Shown here one piece after another: positions 48,884 through 59,544 of a DNA stretch of 64,000 nt. The number at the start of each line of letters is the position of its first letter. Position 1 is the stretch's first letter. The notes beneath the pieces are model-generated. The model was not told the DNA's origin and did not search any database. It worked only from the letters and a program-made list of their open reading frames with translations. The stretch lies in the NCBI RefSeq assembly GCF_016625195.1, contig NZ_JACVUP010000001.1, positions 496,001 through 560,000 on the forward strand. Reading direction: 5' to 3'. This stretch comes from Erwinia sp. S63. Lineage in GTDB: Bacteria > Pseudomonadota > Gammaproteobacteria > Enterobacterales > Enterobacteriaceae. The translations under genes were made by a program, and so were the position numbers.

Positions 48884-50359
48884 ATGGCGGTAACACAAAC
48901 AGCCCAGGCATGCGATCTGGTTATTTTCGGTGCCAAAGGCGATCTTGCTCGCCGGAAACTGTTGCCTTCACTGTATCAGCTGGAGAAAGCCGGTCAGATT
49001 CACGACACCACACGCATCATCGGCGTGGGGCGCGCGGAGTGGGACAAAGACGCGTATACCAAGGTGGTGCGTGAAGCGCTGGAAACCTTCATGAAGGAGA
49101 AAATCGACGAAGCGCTGTGGGACAAACTCAGCAGCCGTCTCGATTTCTGCAACCTCGACGTTAATGACACCTCGCATTTCACCAAACTGGGCAAGATGCT
49201 TGACCAGAAAGATCGTGTCACCATCAACTACTTCGCGATGCCACCAAGTACCTTTGGCGCCATCTGCGATGGACTGGGCGCAGCCAAGCTGAATGCTAAA
49301 CCGGCACGCGTGGTGATGGAAAAGCCGCTCGGTACTTCGCTGGAAACCTCGCAACAAATCAATGACAGCGTCGGCAAGTATTTCGAAGAGAGCCAGGTGT
49401 TCCGTATTGACCACTATCTTGGCAAAGAGACAGTGCTGAACCTGCTGGCGTTGCGTTTCGCCAACTCCATCTTCGTGAATAACTGGGATAACCGCACCAT
49501 CGATCACGTGCAGATTACCGTGGCGGAAGAGGTGGGTATCGAAGGCCGTTGGGGTTACTTCGATAAAGCTGGCCAGATGCGCGACATGATCCAGAACCAC
49601 TTGTTGCAGATCCTCACCATGATCGCCATGTCACCGCCATCCGATCTCAGCGCGGATGCGATTCGTGATGAGAAAGTGAAGGTGCTGCGTTCACTGCGCC
49701 GTATCGACCAGACCAACGTGCGCGAAAAAACCGTGCGTGGCCAGTACACTGCGGGCTTCGTCCAGGGCAAAAAAGTACCGGGTTACCTGGAAGAAGAGGG
49801 CGCGAACAAGCAGAGCGCTACCGAGAGCTTCGTGGCGATCCGTGTTGATATCGATAACTGGCGCTGGGCGGGCGTGCCGTTCTACCTGCGTACCGGTAAG
49901 CGCTTGCCGACCAAATGCTCTGAGGTTGTGGTGTACTTTAAGAACCCAGAGATGAACCTGTTCAAAGACTCCTACGCTGAACTGCCGCAGAACAAGCTGA
50001 CCATTCGTCTGCAGCCGGACGAAGGTGTGGATATCGAGATCCTGAACAAAGTGCCGGGTCTGGATCACAAGCACAAACTGCAGACCACCAAGCTGGATCT
50101 GAGCTACTCCGAGACTTTCAACCAGTCACATCTGGCGGATGCCTACGAGCGTCTGCTGCTGGAAACCATGCGCGGTATTCAGGCGCTGTTTGTACGTCGT
50201 GACGAAGTGGAAGCCGCCTGGGGTTGGGTGGATTCCATCATCGATGCATGGAACGCTGATGCCGAAGCGCCTAAGCCTTATCAGGCTGGCACCTGGGGCC
50301 CGGTGGCTTCCGTCGCGATGATTACGCGTGATGGCCGTTCGTGGAATGAGTTTGAATAA
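48884..50359 (+). CDS. zwf: Glucose-6-phosphate 1-dehydrogenase
   Basis: This 491-residue enzyme makes 6-phosphogluconolactone and NADPH. The NADP-binding start is [23 protein letters not shown], and the active-site signature is [11 protein letters not shown] with the catalytic His in NHLLQIL. GAGGAGAGG precedes the ATG at 48884. It faces hexR across a HexR box. A terminator follows, and eda comes next without an intervening edd. Confidence 0.98.
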   Translation: MAVTQTAQACDLVIFGAKGDLARRKLLPSLYQLEKAGQIHDTTRIIGVGRAEWDKDAYTKVVREALETFMKEKIDEALWDKLSSRLDFCNLDVNDTSHFTKLGKMLDQKDRVTINYFAMPPSTFGAICDGLGAAKLNAKPARVVMEKPLGTSLETSQQINDSVGKYFEESQVFRIDHYLGKETVLNLLALRFANSIFVNNWDNRTIDHVQITVAEEVGIEGRWGYFDKAGQMRDMIQNHLLQILTMIAMSPPSDLSADAIRDEKVKVLRSLRRIDQTNVREKTVRGQYTAGFVQGKKVPGYLEEEGANKQSATESFVAIRVDIDNWRWAGVPFYLRTGKRLPTKCSEVVVYFKNPEMNLFKDSYAELPQNKLTIRLQPDEGVDIEILNKVPGLDHKHKLQTTKLDLSYSETFNQSHLADAYERLLLETMRGIQALFVRRDEVEAAWGWVDSIIDAWNADAEAPKPYQAGTWGPVASVAMITRDGRSWNEFE

Positions 50360-50371
50360 GCCTTAAAATCT

Positions 50372-50397
50372 AAGCCCGCCATTGAGCGGGCTTTTTT
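50372..50397 (+). terminator. zwf terminator
   Basis: AAGCCCGC pairs with GCGGGCTT around CATTGA, followed by a T run, 13 bases after the zwf stop. Confidence 0.93.
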
Positions 50398-50544
50398 ATG
50401 CCCAAAATTCATTTTTCTTAAAATTGAACCAGAGTTTCAATAATTTTTGATATCCAATAGACGCCGCTCCAGCCAATCTTGTATGGTAGAGCCCAAACAT
50501 TGACAGCCGGATGCGAGTCGGGCTGATGCCACTAAGGAAACCTG

Positions 50545-51183
50545 ATGAAGAACTGGAAAACCACTGCTGAACAGATCATGACAACGGGCCCGGTTGTGCC
50601 GGTGATTGTGGTGAACAAACTGGAACACGCTGTGCCGATGGCCAAAGCGCTGGTGGCGGGCGGCGTGCGCGTGCTGGAAGTGACGCTGCGTACCCCGGTG
50701 GCGATGGATGCGTTACGTGCGATGATCAAAGAAGTGCCGGAAGCGATTGTCGGCGCGGGCACGGTGATCAACACCCAGCAGTTGAAAGAAGTCACCGATG
50801 CCGGTGCGCAGTTTGTGATCAGCCCAGGTCTGACCGAGCCGTTGCTGAAAGCCGCGGTTGAAGGTCCGGTGCCATTGATTCCGGGCATCAGCACCGTTTC
50901 TGAACTGATGTTAGGAATGGATTATGGCCTGCGTGAGTTTAAGTTCTTCCCGGCGGAAGCCAATGGCGGTGTGAAAGCGCTGTCAGCGATTGGCGGTCCG
51001 TTCCCACAGGTGCGTTTCTGCCCAACCGGCGGTATCTCACCGGCCAATTACCGTGACTATCTGGCGCTGAAAAGCGTGCTGTGTATCGGTGGTTCATGGC
51101 TGGTGCCGAACGATGCGCTGGAAAGCGGCGACTGGGATCGCATTACACGTCTGGCGCGTGAAGCAGTGGAAGGCGCGAAGTAA
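50545..51183 (+). CDS. eda: KDPG/KHG aldolase
   Basis: This 212-residue class I aldolase cleaves 2-keto-3-deoxy-6-phosphogluconate to pyruvate and glyceraldehyde 3-phosphate. Its catalytic Glu is in EVTLRTP and its Schiff-base Lys in [25 protein letters not shown] precedes the ATG. In E. coli edd lies between zwf and eda; here the 185-base gap holds only a terminator and the eda promoter region. Confidence 0.97.
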   Translation: MKNWKTTAEQIMTTGPVVPVIVVNKLEHAVPMAKALVAGGVRVLEVTLRTPVAMDALRAMIKEVPEAIVGAGTVINTQQLKEVTDAGAQFVISPGLTEPLLKAAVEGPVPLIPGISTVSELMLGMDYGLREFKFFPAEANGGVKALSAIGGPFPQVRFCPTGGISPANYRDYLALKSVLCIGGSWLVPNDALESGDWDRITRLAREAVEGAK

Positions 51184-51216
51184 CGCATTTGCCAGGGTGC
51201 GAATCATTGGTATTGA

Positions 51217-51240
51217 AAGGGCGGCCCTGTGGCCGCCCTT
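51217..51240. terminator. Terminator between eda and convergent purT
   Basis: AAGGGCGGCC-CTGT-GGCCGCCCTT is a perfect ten-pair stem, 33 bases after the eda stop and 37 bases past the purT stop. The T run after it is short. Confidence 0.75.
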
Positions 51241-51277
51241 ATACGTTGTCTCTACAGACGAATGGCAGGCGAGGGGA

Positions 51278-52456
51278 TTAGCCCTCAACTTTCACCGCTG
51301 CGGCACTCGCCACGGCACGTGCAATCGCCTCATCGGTATTGTCACCGGTAGCTAGCGCCACGCCCAGACGACGTTGACCAGCAATCTCTGGCTTGCCGAA
51401 CAGACGCAACTGCAGACCGGCACCCAATGCCGCTTCGATATTCACGAACTGCACGTTGTTGCTGTCCAGCTGTGGCAGGATCACCGCCGAGGCTGCCGGG
51501 CCATACTGGCGAATACCGCCGATTGGCAAGCCGAGGAACGCGCGCACATGCAGCGCGAACTCAGACAGGTCCTGTGAAATCAGCGTCACCATGCCGGTAT
51601 CGTGTGGGCGCGGAGAGACTTCGCTGAACACCACTTCATCACCGCACACAAACAGCTCAACGCCAAACAGACCGTATCCGCCCAGCGCTTTCACCACTTT
51701 AGATGCGATATCTTGTGCGCGCTGCAGCGCCAAATCGGTCATCTGCTGCGGCTGCCAGGATTCACGGTAATCGCCATCTTCCTGACGATGACCAATTGGC
51801 GCGCAGAAATGGATGCCATCCACGGCGCTGATGGTCAGTAGGGTGATTTCGAAATCAAACTTCACCACGCCTTCAACGATCACACGACCTGCACCGGCAC
51901 GACCGCCTTGCTGTGCGTAATCCCAGGCTTTATCCAGCTGGCTGGCTTCGCGGATGAAGCTCTGACCTTTGCCCGATGAACTCATCACTGGTTTAACGAT
52001 GCACGGAAAACCAATTTCATTGGCGGCCGCGACAAAATTCTCTTTGCTGTCAGCAAACTGATAGGTTGAGGTCGGTAACGACAACTCTTCTGCCGCCAGA
52101 CGACGAATACCTTCGCGGTTCATGGTCAGGCGAGCAGCACGGGCGGTAGGCACCACTTTCTGGCCTTGCGCTTCCAGTTCCAGCAGTTTTTCGGTGGCGA
52201 TAGCTTCAATTTCTGGTACTACGAAGTGCGGCTTCTCCAGCGCAATCAGTGCAGCCAGCGCATCACCATCCAGCATGTTGATCACATGGCTACGGTGTGC
52301 TACGTGCATCGCAGGGGCATCGGCATAACGATCCACGGCAATCACTTCCACACCAAGACGCTGACACTCCAGCGCCACTTCTTTGCCCAATTCGCCTGAA
52401 CCTAACAGCATCACACGCGTTGCGGCAGGGCGCAGCGCGGTTCCGAGAGTCGTCAT
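51278..52456 (-). CDS. purT: Formate-dependent phosphoribosylglycinamide formyltransferase
   Basis: This 392-residue ATP-grasp enzyme formylates GAR with formate and ATP in purine synthesis. It shows [30 protein letters not shown] at the N terminus, [14 protein letters not shown] in the ATP-grasp domain and [30 protein letters not shown] perfect PurR box is upstream. Length equals E. coli PurT. Confidence 0.98.
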   Translation of the reverse strand: MTTLGTALRPAATRVMLLGSGELGKEVALECQRLGVEVIAVDRYADAPAMHVAHRSHVINMLDGDALAALIALEKPHFVVPEIEAIATEKLLELEAQGQKVVPTARAARLTMNREGIRRLAAEELSLPTSTYQFADSKENFVAAANEIGFPCIVKPVMSSSGKGQSFIREASQLDKAWDYAQQGGRAGAGRVIVEGVVKFDFEITLLTISAVDGIHFCAPIGHRQEDGDYRESWQPQQMTDLALQRAQDIASKVVKALGGYGLFGVELFVCGDEVVFSEVSPRPHDTGMVTLISQDLSEFALHVRAFLGLPIGGIRQYGPAASAVILPQLDSNNVQFVNIEAALGAGLQLRLFGKPEIAGQRRLGVALATGDNTDEAIARAVASAAAVKVEG

Positions 52457-52494
52457 AATTTCACCTTAGCAGTCAAAATGCGCGCGCAGTATAT

Positions 52495-52510
52495 ACGAAA
52501 ACGTTTGCGT
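52495..52510 (-). promoter_or_regulatory. PurR operator of purT
   Basis: On the minus strand ACGCAAACGTTTTCGT is an exact match to the PurR consensus, 39 bases upstream of the purT ATG. Confidence 0.93.
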
Positions 52511-52617
52511 ACTCACGCATTCGGCTCAAACAGGTTTGCCATACTTTTCCCGCTCTGACGTTACCTGACACTCGCTACGGCAGCATGGAACGCGGAAACT
52601 TAAACAGGAGTTAAACG

Positions 52618-53259
52618 ATGAGCAATTGGTTGCAGCAAATCCAGTCGGTGCTGGCGAAGAAAGGCGGCGACGGCAAAGCCGGTGGATTGAGCGATATGCT
52701 GGCCCCTGGAGCGCTGGGTGGTTTAGCGGGATTACTGGTAGCCAGCAAGTCCACGCGAAGCCTGTTGACCAAATACGGCGGTAAAGCCTTGCTGGTCGGC
52801 GGCGGCGCGGCAGCCGGTGCCGTGCTGTGGAATAAGTACAAACAGCGCGTGCGCGAAACCCATCAGGATGAGCCGGGATTTGGTCAGCTGCAGACGCCCG
52901 TTGACCAGCGGGCGGAACGTCTGGTGACCGCTCTGGTGTTCGCCGCCAAAAGTGATGGCCATATTGACGATCGCGAACGCGCCGCCATTGAGCAGAATAT
53001 CCATCAGGCGGGTTATGGTTCACAGGCGGAAGCGCTGATCCAGCAGGCGATGAACCGTCCGCTCGATCCACAGTGGCTGGCAGCCGATGTGAAAAACGAA
53101 GAAGAGGCGCTGGAACTGTACTTCCTGAGCTGTGCCGCCATCGATGTGGATCACTTTATGGAGCGCAGCTATCTCTCTGCATTGGGTGATGCCCTGAAGA
53201 TTCCACAGGATGTGCGCGACGGCATTCAGCGCGATATTCAGGCGGAGAAAGCGGCGTAA
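52618..53259 (+). CDS. yebE: YebE, DUF533 inner-membrane protein
   Basis: This 213-residue protein has a glycine-rich hydrophobic stretch ([14 protein letters not shown], residues about 59-72) and a TerB-like all-helical C-terminal domain ([22 protein letters not shown]). It matches E. coli YebE in order and sequence. In E. coli it responds to envelope stress; no clear CpxR site is visible here. AGGAGTTAAACG precedes the ATG. Confidence 0.93.
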   Translation: MSNWLQQIQSVLAKKGGDGKAGGLSDMLAPGALGGLAGLLVASKSTRSLLTKYGGKALLVGGGAAAGAVLWNKYKQRVRETHQDEPGFGQLQTPVDQRAERLVTALVFAAKSDGHIDDRERAAIEQNIHQAGYGSQAEALIQQAMNRPLDPQWLAADVKNEEEALELYFLSCAAIDVDHFMERSYLSALGDALKIPQDVRDGIQRDIQAEKAA

Positions 53260-53264
53260 TCGAA

Positions 53265-53289
53265 CAGAGGGCCTTGTCAGGGGCCCTTA
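53265..53289 (+). terminator. Weak terminator-like hairpin after yebE
   Basis: AGGGCC (53268-53273) can pair with GGCCCT (53281-53286), six bases beyond the yebE stop. The T run is poor. Confidence 0.45.
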
Positions 53290-53376
53290 ACTACACTTCC
53301 TGTGCGCTGCTGCTTGGCTTCCCGCGTGATAAGTGCCACGCTTGCTGAATGTTGTCTTTCAGGGAAAGGAGCCAGA

Positions 53377-55440
53377 ATGCATCAGCCACAAGCGAAAAAA
53401 ATCCCCCACGTCATGAATCTGCACGGCGAATCGCGCACCGATAACTACTATTGGATGCGCGATGACGAGCGTGAAAACCCAGAGATTCTGGAGCATCTGC
53501 ACGCCGAGAATGCTTACGGTAAAGCGATGATGGCGTCGCAAGAGAATCTGCAAGAACGGGTACTCAAAGAGATCGTTGATCGCATTCCTGCGCAGGACCA
53601 CTCTGTGCCTTATGTGAAGAACGGTTATCGCTATCAAAGTCGCTATGAGGTGGGGAACGAGTATCCGCTCTATTTTCGCCAATCGGTCATCGCGCCAGCC
53701 GATGAACCCTGGCAATTGCTGATCGACGGCAATCAACGAGCTTCTCACAGTGATTTCTACACCATGGGCGCACTGGCCATTTCTCCTGATAACCAGGTGA
53801 TGGCGCTGGCGGAAGATTTTCTGTCGCGTCGTCAGTATGGCATCCGCTTCCGTAACTTAGAGAGTGGCAGCTGGTATCCGGAAGTACTGAGTGATGCCTC
53901 ATCCAGCGTGGCGTGGGCCAATGATTCGCGTACGCTGTATTACGTGCGCAAGCATCCGAAAACGCTGCTGGCCTATCAGGTGTGGCGCCATGAGTTGGGC
54001 CATCCGCAATCGGACGATCAGCTGGTGTATGAAGAGCAGGATGAGAGCTTCCATCTCAGCGTGCACAAAACCACCTCCGAACACTTCATCCTGATTGCGA
54101 TGTACAGCACCACCACCAGTGAGATCCAGCTGATTGATGCCGAGTATCCGGATGCGCAGCCGCAGGTGTTCTGTCCACGTCGCCGCGATCACGAGTACAG
54201 CATCGATCACTACAATCACCAGTTCTATATTCGCTCGAATCGCGACGGCAAAAACTTTGGCCTGTATCGCAGCGCATGGCTGGCCGAGAACCGCTGGCAG
54301 GCGTTGATTCCGGCACGCGATAACGTGGTGCTGGAGGATTTCCAACTATTCCGCCACTGGCTGGTGGTGGAAGAGCGCCAGCGCGGGGTCAACACGTTGC
54401 GCCAGATCAACTGGGAAAGTGGAGAAAGCATCGGGATCGCCTTTGACGATCCGGCTTACGTCACCTGGCTGGCATACAATCCTTCGCCGGAAAGTGACAC
54501 GTTACGTTATGGCTACTCATCCATGACCACGCCAACCACGTTGTTTGAGCTCAATATGGAGACCGGCGACCGCCGGGTGTTGAAACAGACGCCGGTACCG
54601 GGCTTCAACTCAGATGACTACAAAAGCGAACATCACTGGATCACGGTGCGTGATGGCACTGAAGTGCCGGTGTCGCTGGTCTATCACCGCAAACATTTCA
54701 AACCGGGCAGCAATCCAATGCTGGCTTACGGCTATGGTGCCTACGGCAGTAGCATGGATGCCAGTTTCGGCACCAGTCGCATTAGCTTGCTGGAACGCGG
54801 TTTTGTTTACGCGATTATTCATGTACGCGGCGGTGGCGAGCTGGGGCAGCAGTGGTACGACGATGGTCGCCTGAAAAATAAGATGAACAGCTTCACTGAC
54901 TTCATCGATGTGACGCAGGCGCTGGTGGCGAAAGGTCTGGGTGATCCGCAACAACTGTATGCGATGGGCGGCAGCGCCGGTGGTTTATTGATGGGCGGCG
55001 TGATCAATCTGGCGCCCGACCTGTTCAACGGCGTAGTGGCACAAGTGCCGTTTGTTGATGTGGTCACCACCATGCTGGATCCGTCGATCCCGCTGACTAC
55101 CGGCGAATATGATGAGTGGGGCAATCCGGAACATGAAGAGGATTACCACACCATTCGGCAGTACAGCCCGTATGACAACATTGAGGCCAAAGCTTATCCG
55201 CATCTGTTAGTCACCACAGGGCTGCACGATTCCCAGGTGCAGTATTGGGAGCCGGCGAAGTGGGTGGCAAAACTGCGTGAGCTGAAAACTAACGACACGC
55301 TGTTGTTGCTGTGTACTGAGATGGATTCCGGGCACGGTGGCAAATCGGGGCGTTTCAAAGCGTATGAAGGCGTCGCGCAGGAGTTTACCTTCCTGATCGG
55401 TCTGGCGCAGGGCAGCCTGCCAGACCGCGTCGATTACTGA
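53377..55440 (+). CDS. ptrB: Oligopeptidase B (protease II)
   Basis: This 687-residue prolyl-oligopeptidase family serine peptidase cuts after basic residues in small peptides. The N-terminal beta-propeller half is followed by the alpha/beta-hydrolase domain with the catalytic Ser in [13 protein letters not shown], Asp expected in [11 protein letters not shown] and His in [17 protein letters not shown] precedes the ATG at 53377, giving the E. coli length plus one. It overlaps the convergent exoX stop by seven bases. Confidence 0.97.
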   Translation: MHQPQAKKIPHVMNLHGESRTDNYYWMRDDERENPEILEHLHAENAYGKAMMASQENLQERVLKEIVDRIPAQDHSVPYVKNGYRYQSRYEVGNEYPLYFRQSVIAPADEPWQLLIDGNQRASHSDFYTMGALAISPDNQVMALAEDFLSRRQYGIRFRNLESGSWYPEVLSDASSSVAWANDSRTLYYVRKHPKTLLAYQVWRHELGHPQSDDQLVYEEQDESFHLSVHKTTSEHFILIAMYSTTTSEIQLIDAEYPDAQPQVFCPRRRDHEYSIDHYNHQFYIRSNRDGKNFGLYRSAWLAENRWQALIPARDNVVLEDFQLFRHWLVVEERQRGVNTLRQINWESGESIGIAFDDPAYVTWLAYNPSPESDTLRYGYSSMTTPTTLFELNMETGDRRVLKQTPVPGFNSDDYKSEHHWITVRDGTEVPVSLVYHRKHFKPGSNPMLAYGYGAYGSSMDASFGTSRISLLERGFVYAIIHVRGGGELGQQWYDDGRLKNKMNSFTDFIDVTQALVAKGLGDPQQLYAMGGSAGGLLMGGVINLAPDLFNGVVAQVPFVDVVTTMLDPSIPLTTGEYDEWGNPEHEEDYHTIRQYSPYDNIEAKAYPHLLVTTGLHDSQVQYWEPAKWVAKLRELKTNDTLLLLCTEMDSGHGGKSGRFKAYEGVAQEFTFLIGLAQGSLPDRVDY

Positions 55441-56102
55441 TCTGTCTTCACGTACTTGCGCAGCGCCTGCCGTAACGGTGGGCGCAAATCTCGCACGTTT
55501 TCCAATACCCAGCGTAAATAGCCGGGATCTTTGCGCGCAATGCTGCCAATGCTCTGACCACGATATTTGCCAAACGGGAACACATCACCGCTGACTTCAG
55601 CCGGCTGACAGCGGCCAACCATATCACTAACGCTCCAGCCAGAAGTCTCCATAATGCGGATCAGCAGTGCAGCGGTGACGTAGCAGTCATACAACGCACG
55701 GTGTGCATGCAGTTCAGCAGGTGGCGTGACGTCCAGCTTCAGGCTGTGACGCAGTGCCTGGTTTCCGTACTTAATGCCAGGCCACAACTGGCGCGCCAGC
55801 GTCATGGTGCAGATCCATTCACCGGGCATGATCGGCAGCATACGACGATCAAAGCTGGCATTGTGCGCCACGTAATGCGGGCTGCCATGATAGCGACCAA
55901 TCGCTTCTTCAATCGTCGGCTTGTCGGCGACCATCGCTTCTGTGATGCGATGCACCGCCATGGCCTGACGGCTGATAGGGCGGTCCGGGCAAATCAAATC
56001 GCTCATCGGATTGACGATCTGGCCGTCGATCACATCCACCGACGCCACTTCGACCACGCCGCCTTGCAAGCCACAGGTTTCGGTATCGATAACGCGTAAC
56101 AT
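55434..56102 (-). CDS. exoX: Exodeoxyribonuclease X
   Basis: This 222-residue DEDDh-type 3'-5' exonuclease has motif Exo [15 protein letters not shown], Exo [14 protein letters not shown] and Exo III with [14 protein letters not shown]. It acts in mismatch repair and DNA end trimming. The C-terminal about 45 residues ([27 protein letters not shown]) are the usual ExoX tail. It follows holE by seven bases on the same strand. Confidence 0.96.
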   Translation of the reverse strand: MLRVIDTETCGLQGGVVEVASVDVIDGQIVNPMSDLICPDRPISRQAMAVHRITEAMVADKPTIEEAIGRYHGSPHYVAHNASFDRRMLPIMPGEWICTMTLARQLWPGIKYGNQALRHSLKLDVTPPAELHAHRALYDCYVTAALLIRIMETSGWSVSDMVGRCQPAEVSGDVFPFGKYRGQSIGSIARKDPGYLRWVLENVRDLRPPLRQALRKYVKTDQ

Positions 56103-56109
56103 AGATTAA

Positions 56110-56340
56110 TTACTTCTGTTTAGGTTCGTAGGGCAGGCGAGAGAGGCTGAGCGATGCCTGGCGATAGCTCATCAAGCGCTGACGGAACCACTCGCGCAGC
56201 GCTTCCGGCTGCTCGCGCTCGACCATTTCCGCGATCACGGGCATGTTGTAGCGCTCTTTAAACGCCACGCCTGCGGCGGCCAGATCGACATTCACTTTGT
56301 CTTTCTCTTCCTGCGACAACAGGGCAAGGTTTTGGCTCAT
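56110..56340 (-). CDS. holE: DNA polymerase III theta subunit
   Basis: This 76-residue protein is nearly the E. coli HolE sequence in its core ([48 protein letters not shown]) and has the same length. Theta binds and stabilises the epsilon proofreading subunit of the polymerase III core. AGGAGAAATGC precedes the ATG at 56340. It forms a small leftward pair with exoX, a second DEDDh exonuclease. Confidence 0.96.
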   Translation of the reverse strand: MSQNLALLSQEEKDKVNVDLAAAGVAFKERYNMPVIAEMVEREQPEALREWFRQRLMSYRQASLSLSRLPYEPKQK

Positions 56341-56493
56341 GCATTTCTCCTGATAAACAGGGGCAAAAGTAATGGTTTCCCCTTTACGGATCAAGGAAAT
56401 TGGATCGCACCGCAAGTCTCGACACGTCTGTGCCAGCGGCGTATCCTGCTGCCACGTTTGCGGCAGAGCGCCGCATTGCAAAGGGAAGAAGTG

Positions 56494-56871
56494 ATGAAGA
56501 AAACTGCGTTAAACCCGATTGTGGCGCTGTTGCTGGCGTCATCCACGTTGGTCTTCAGTCAGTTTGCACTGGCACATGCTCACCTGAAAACGCCAGTTCC
56601 CGCCGATAAAGCGGTGATCGACAGCTCGCCACAAAATCTTACGCTGACCTTCACAGAAGATGTTGAACCTGCCTTCAGCGGTGTTGAAGTGCTCAATGCG
56701 CAGAATCAGCCGATGGCCGTGGAAAAAGCCAAACTCAACGACAAGCAGCATGATCAGTTGATCGTGCCGATCAGCAAACCGCTGCCATCCGGCAACTATC
56801 AGGTGAACTGGCATGTGTTGTCGGTAGATGGTCACAAAACCAAGGGAAGTTACGCGTTTAGCGTGAAGTAA
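56494..56871 (+). CDS. copC: Copper-resistance protein CopC family (YobA)
   Basis: This 125-residue periplasmic protein has a signal peptide ending near ALAHAHLK, which leaves an N-terminal histidine, the copper(II) ligand in CopC. The beta-sandwich body contains [18 protein letters not shown] and [19 protein letters not shown]. It probably binds copper in the periplasm and hands it to CopD next door, three bases downstream. Confidence 0.93.
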   Translation: MKKTALNPIVALLLASSTLVFSQFALAHAHLKTPVPADKAVIDSSPQNLTLTFTEDVEPAFSGVEVLNAQNQPMAVEKAKLNDKQHDQLIVPISKPLPSGNYQVNWHVLSVDGHKTKGSYAFSVK

Positions 56872-56874
56872 TCC

Positions 56875-57756
56875 ATGAGTCTGAGCACGTTGTGGATCCT
56901 CCTGCGCGCCCTGCATTTTATTGCGGTGTTATTGCTGGCTGGCAGTGCGTTCTACACGGCTCTGCTGGCACCGCGGCGTTATCGCCCGGTGTTGGCGCAA
57001 CGTTTGCACAAAATTTTAGTCACGACAGCGCTATTGAGTTTGCTCAGTGCGGTGTTAATGCTCGCCACGCAAACCGGTTTAATGAGCGGTGACTGGCACA
57101 ATGTCGGTGACCTGGAAACCTGGCAGGCGGTTTTAGCTACGCGCTTCGGCGCAGTGTGGCGTTGGGAGCTGGGCTTCGCACTGCTGAGCACGCTGGCCTT
57201 GCTGTTGCGTGGCACACTGCGCCAACAGCTTTTGCTGGTGAGTGGTTTGTTACAGCTGGTGGCACTGGCAGGCGTCGGACATGCCGCGATGCGCGATGGC
57301 TTACCCGGCTTGCTGCAGCAGATCAATCACGCGCTTCACTTGATTGCCGCCGCGTTTTGGACCGGCGGTTTACTGCCCCTGTTATTGCTGATGCGTGAGG
57401 CCCGCCAGATTGCGTATCGCACCGATGCCATTCACTGCATGATGCGCTTTTCACGTTATGGTCATCTGGCTGTCGCGCTGGCGCTGCTCACCGGGCTAAT
57501 CAACAGCCTGCTGATTGGTGGTACGCCGCTTAATTGGGGCACCACGCTGTGGAGTGCGATGCTGGTGGTCAAAGTGATGCTGGTGATGATAATGGTGGGC
57601 ATTGCGCTGATCAATCGCTATGTTCTCGTGCCAGGTTTTCGCGTCGCGGGTAGTCACGCGCCGCAGCAGTTTATTCGCCTGACGCAGCTTGAGCTGCTGC
57701 TGGCCATTGTTGTTGTCGGATTGGTCAGCGTGTTTGCTACGCTGTCTCCGGCCTGA
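56875..57756 (+). CDS. copD: Copper-resistance membrane protein CopD family (YebZ)
   Basis: This 293-residue inner-membrane protein has about eight hydrophobic helices, beginning [22 protein letters not shown]. Membrane-facing histidines ([31 protein letters not shown]) fit copper handling. It follows copC at once and precedes yebY, forming the copC-copD-yebY unit found in enterobacteria. Confidence 0.94.
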   Translation: MSLSTLWILLRALHFIAVLLLAGSAFYTALLAPRRYRPVLAQRLHKILVTTALLSLLSAVLMLATQTGLMSGDWHNVGDLETWQAVLATRFGAVWRWELGFALLSTLALLLRGTLRQQLLLVSGLLQLVALAGVGHAAMRDGLPGLLQQINHALHLIAAAFWTGGLLPLLLLMREARQIAYRTDAIHCMMRFSRYGHLAVALALLTGLINSLLIGGTPLNWGTTLWSAMLVVKVMLVMIMVGIALINRYVLVPGFRVAGSHAPQQFIRLTQLELLLAIVVVGLVSVFATLSPA

Positions 57757-57787
57757 ATTGTACAAAATGAAAAATGAGGTCGATATT

Positions 57788-58132
57788 TTGCTGAAGAAAT
57801 TGATTCCAGCCTGCATTCTGATGGCACTGTGCAGCCAGGCGATGGCCGCGCAGATTATTACCGTCAGCCGCTTTGAGATTGGCAAAGACAAATGGCCGTT
57901 CACCCGCGAAGAGGTGATGCTGACCTGCGAGAAAGACGGCGCGCTGTTTGCCATCAACCCAAGCACCTTGCTGCAGTATCCGCTGAATGATAAAGCGCAT
58001 GCACGCGCTGACGCGGGTAAAGGCACTCAGCAATCCATCGATACCATCGTGGCGGAAGACAAAGCACATCCGGGCCAGAAGATGAGCCTGCAACCGATCA
58101 TCGATCGCGCGCAACAGCTGTGCGGTAAGTAA
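57788..58132 (+). CDS. yebY: YebY, DUF2511 periplasmic protein
   Basis: This 114-residue protein has a signal peptide ([17 protein letters not shown]) and the YebY body [22 protein letters not shown], with two cysteines. I chose a TTG start at 57788, preceded by GAGG and giving the usual length; an ATG at 57767 would add seven residues and has no ribosome-binding site. Its function is unknown but its partners point to copper homeostasis. It is the last host protein gene before sdsR and the prophage. Confidence 0.88.
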   Translation: MLKKLIPACILMALCSQAMAAQIITVSRFEIGKDKWPFTREEVMLTCEKDGALFAINPSTLLQYPLNDKAHARADAGKGTQQSIDTIVAEDKAHPGQKMSLQPIIDRAQQLCGK

Positions 58133-58277
58133 TCCCTGCAAAAATTCGGGCGTAGCGCACAGTTTTGCCGCTACGCTTGCTTTCCCGATGTGTCAGCACG
58201 ATCACAGAGTTGGCAGCTTCCTTACCGCATCGTGACGGTTGGCTGGAAAATAATCACCCTTGGGCTACCTTTAAATG

Positions 58278-58377
58278 GCAAGGCGAACTCGCCTTCAAAA
58301 ATGCCAACTTTTAGCGCACGGCTCTCAAAGAGCCATTTCCCTGGACCCGATACAGGAATCGTATTGGGTCTTTTTTT
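58278..58377 (+). ncRNA. sdsR: SdsR (RyeB) small regulatory RNA
   Basis: The sequence GCAAGGCG, then ATGCCAACTTTTAGCGCACG, then a GGCTCT hairpin, AGCCATTTCCCTGGACC, and the final stem GACCCGATAC/GTATTGGGTC with a T run reproduces the known enterobacterial SdsR RNA, including its unpaired Hfq-binding and targeting region. SdsR is sigmaS-dependent and represses several mRNAs, for example porin and mismatch-repair genes in other species. CTACCTTTAA just upstream is a suitable extended -10. The antisense RNA SraC (RyeA) is expected on the other strand but has no sharp sequence mark here. The site is between yebY and the prophage. Confidence 0.92.
58344..58377 (+). terminator. sdsR terminator, prophage junction
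   Basis: GACCCGATAC pairs with GTATTGGGTC (one G-U pair), followed by seven T. The integrase remnant ends about 77 bases beyond, so the phage attachment core probably lies in or just after this stem. Confidence 0.9.
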
Positions 58378-58453
58378 ATTTTATTGATTTATAATGATAT
58401 TTTTCAGGAAGTGCGAAAGTGTCCGAAATATGTCCGAAATCCTTATATACGAA

Positions 58454-59411
58454 TCAAATCATCACATATTCCTGGCCGCGAGAATCAAAATACTTTTTGG
58501 TCATCGACATGTTTTTATGACCGAGCAATCTTTGCGCGAATTACTCTCCATTCTCCACTGCATACAATCGACTTGCTAGGCTCCTGATTTCATGGAAAGA
58601 GGGCGGGCTTGCGCCAAATTGAACACCACTCAAAGAGCGCGCTTCTGTGAATGCGCCGGTAATCGCATCGGACAAAACCGCACCCGGCTTTCTTCCCCCC
58701 CTTCTGACGGAAGAGTAGATGAAGTGATCGGAGGGATTATCAATTCGGCATCTTTCAATGACTTCTGCTAATGTAACCCCGGCAGATTCAAGTGAAAGAG
58801 ATAACGGGACAGCGAGCATATGTCCTGTTTTTCCCTGAGTGATAAAAAGGCGGTCTTCTCTCACATCACTGAGTGTCATCCTTGAAATGCCCTCTCTTCG
58901 CTGACCAGTCAATATCGCAATATCCATCGCGTTAGCCAGCCAGCCCCCGTTGAGATTGCAGCCTGACGAATCGCCAGGTAGTTATCAAGCGTCATCCTTT
59001 CACGCTTAACTTCCGGCGCCGGCGTTCGGGTAGGCTCTGCCGGATTCCTCTCCAGAATTCCTTCGACAACAGCCTCCCTGAACACATCCATGAGTAGCGA
59101 ACGAAATGCGGCGCCATTGTCTTTTTCCCACACTCTACGTATGACTCAAGAAACACAGCTATATCTCGTGTCGTAATATTTTCTAAAACCTTGCGCCCAA
59201 TAGAATCACGTAAAGTTTTGAGCTGATTTTCTCTGATGCACATAGTGTTGGGTTTTAGATCTCGGCGTGACAGTATCACCTCATATCGCTTTAACCACTT
59301 GCTGAACGTAAACTCAGGCACATCCTTTAAACGCTCAAGCAATGATGAAGGGATGTAATTCTCTTCGATGTAGTTATTTGCCTCGATAGCCTGCTTGGAC
59401 AGCGATCGAAC
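58454..59411 (-). pseudogene. Tyrosine-recombinase phage integrase, multiply broken
   Basis: Fragments of one integrase are spread over several frames. From its N-terminal side they read SLLERLKDVPEFTFSKWLKR and IGRKVLENITTRDIAVFLESYVECGKK (59342 to about 59130), then RSLLMDVFREAVVEGILERNPAEPTRTP (59133 to about 58920), then AILTGQRREGISRMTLSDVREDRLFITQGKTGHM and SFHEIRSLASRLYAVENGE (58927-58541). After an in-frame TAA come FAQRLLGHKNMSMTKKYFDSRG and the stop at 58454. The catalytic R, HxxR, H and Y are all recognisable. At least two frameshifts, one nonsense codon and a missing N-terminal arm domain make it inactive. Confidence 0.9.
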
Positions 59412-59544
59412 AAGTTAATAGTGATGCAAAAAAGCCCTGCGGACTCACCATCTGCGAGGGCTTTTTAATGCCCAAATTCTGGCAGTCAGCTGGAATGCCC
59501 CATCTAACCTTTGGGGGTGGGAACCAATACCGCTGATGGGTCAT
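59374..59544 (-). CDS. Small phage-type reading frame (doubtful Ash/Icd-like)
   Basis: A 56-codon frame starts MTHQRYWFPPPKVRWGIPAD with GGAAA upstream. Its second half, KKPSQMVSPQGFFASLL, is encoded by the arms of a hairpin. Short proteins with a similar KP-SPQGFF end occur in satellite and prophage regions under names such as Ash or Icd-like, which I recall only loosely. It may be non-coding. It lies between the broken integrase and a secreted protein gene. Confidence 0.3.
   Translation of the reverse strand: MTHQRYWFPPPKVRWGIPADCQNLGIKKPSQMVSPQGFFASLLTCSIAVQAGYRGK
59429..59466. terminator. Bidirectional-looking terminator in the prophage left arm
   Basis: AAAAAGCCCT pairs with AGGGCTTTTT with a further inner stem (GCGGACTCACCATCTGC region). 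The A and T runs on both sides suit termination on both strands. Confidence 0.7.

Noticed and set aside
58150-58176. Hairpin GCGTAGCG/CGCTACGC after yebY as a terminator
   Set aside because: The stem is good but there is no T run; it may instead belong to the antisense RNA or to a weak terminator, so I did not annotate it.
58344-58460. Exact left attachment core of the prophage
   Set aside because: The second copy should lie beyond the right edge of the window, so the core cannot be defined here.
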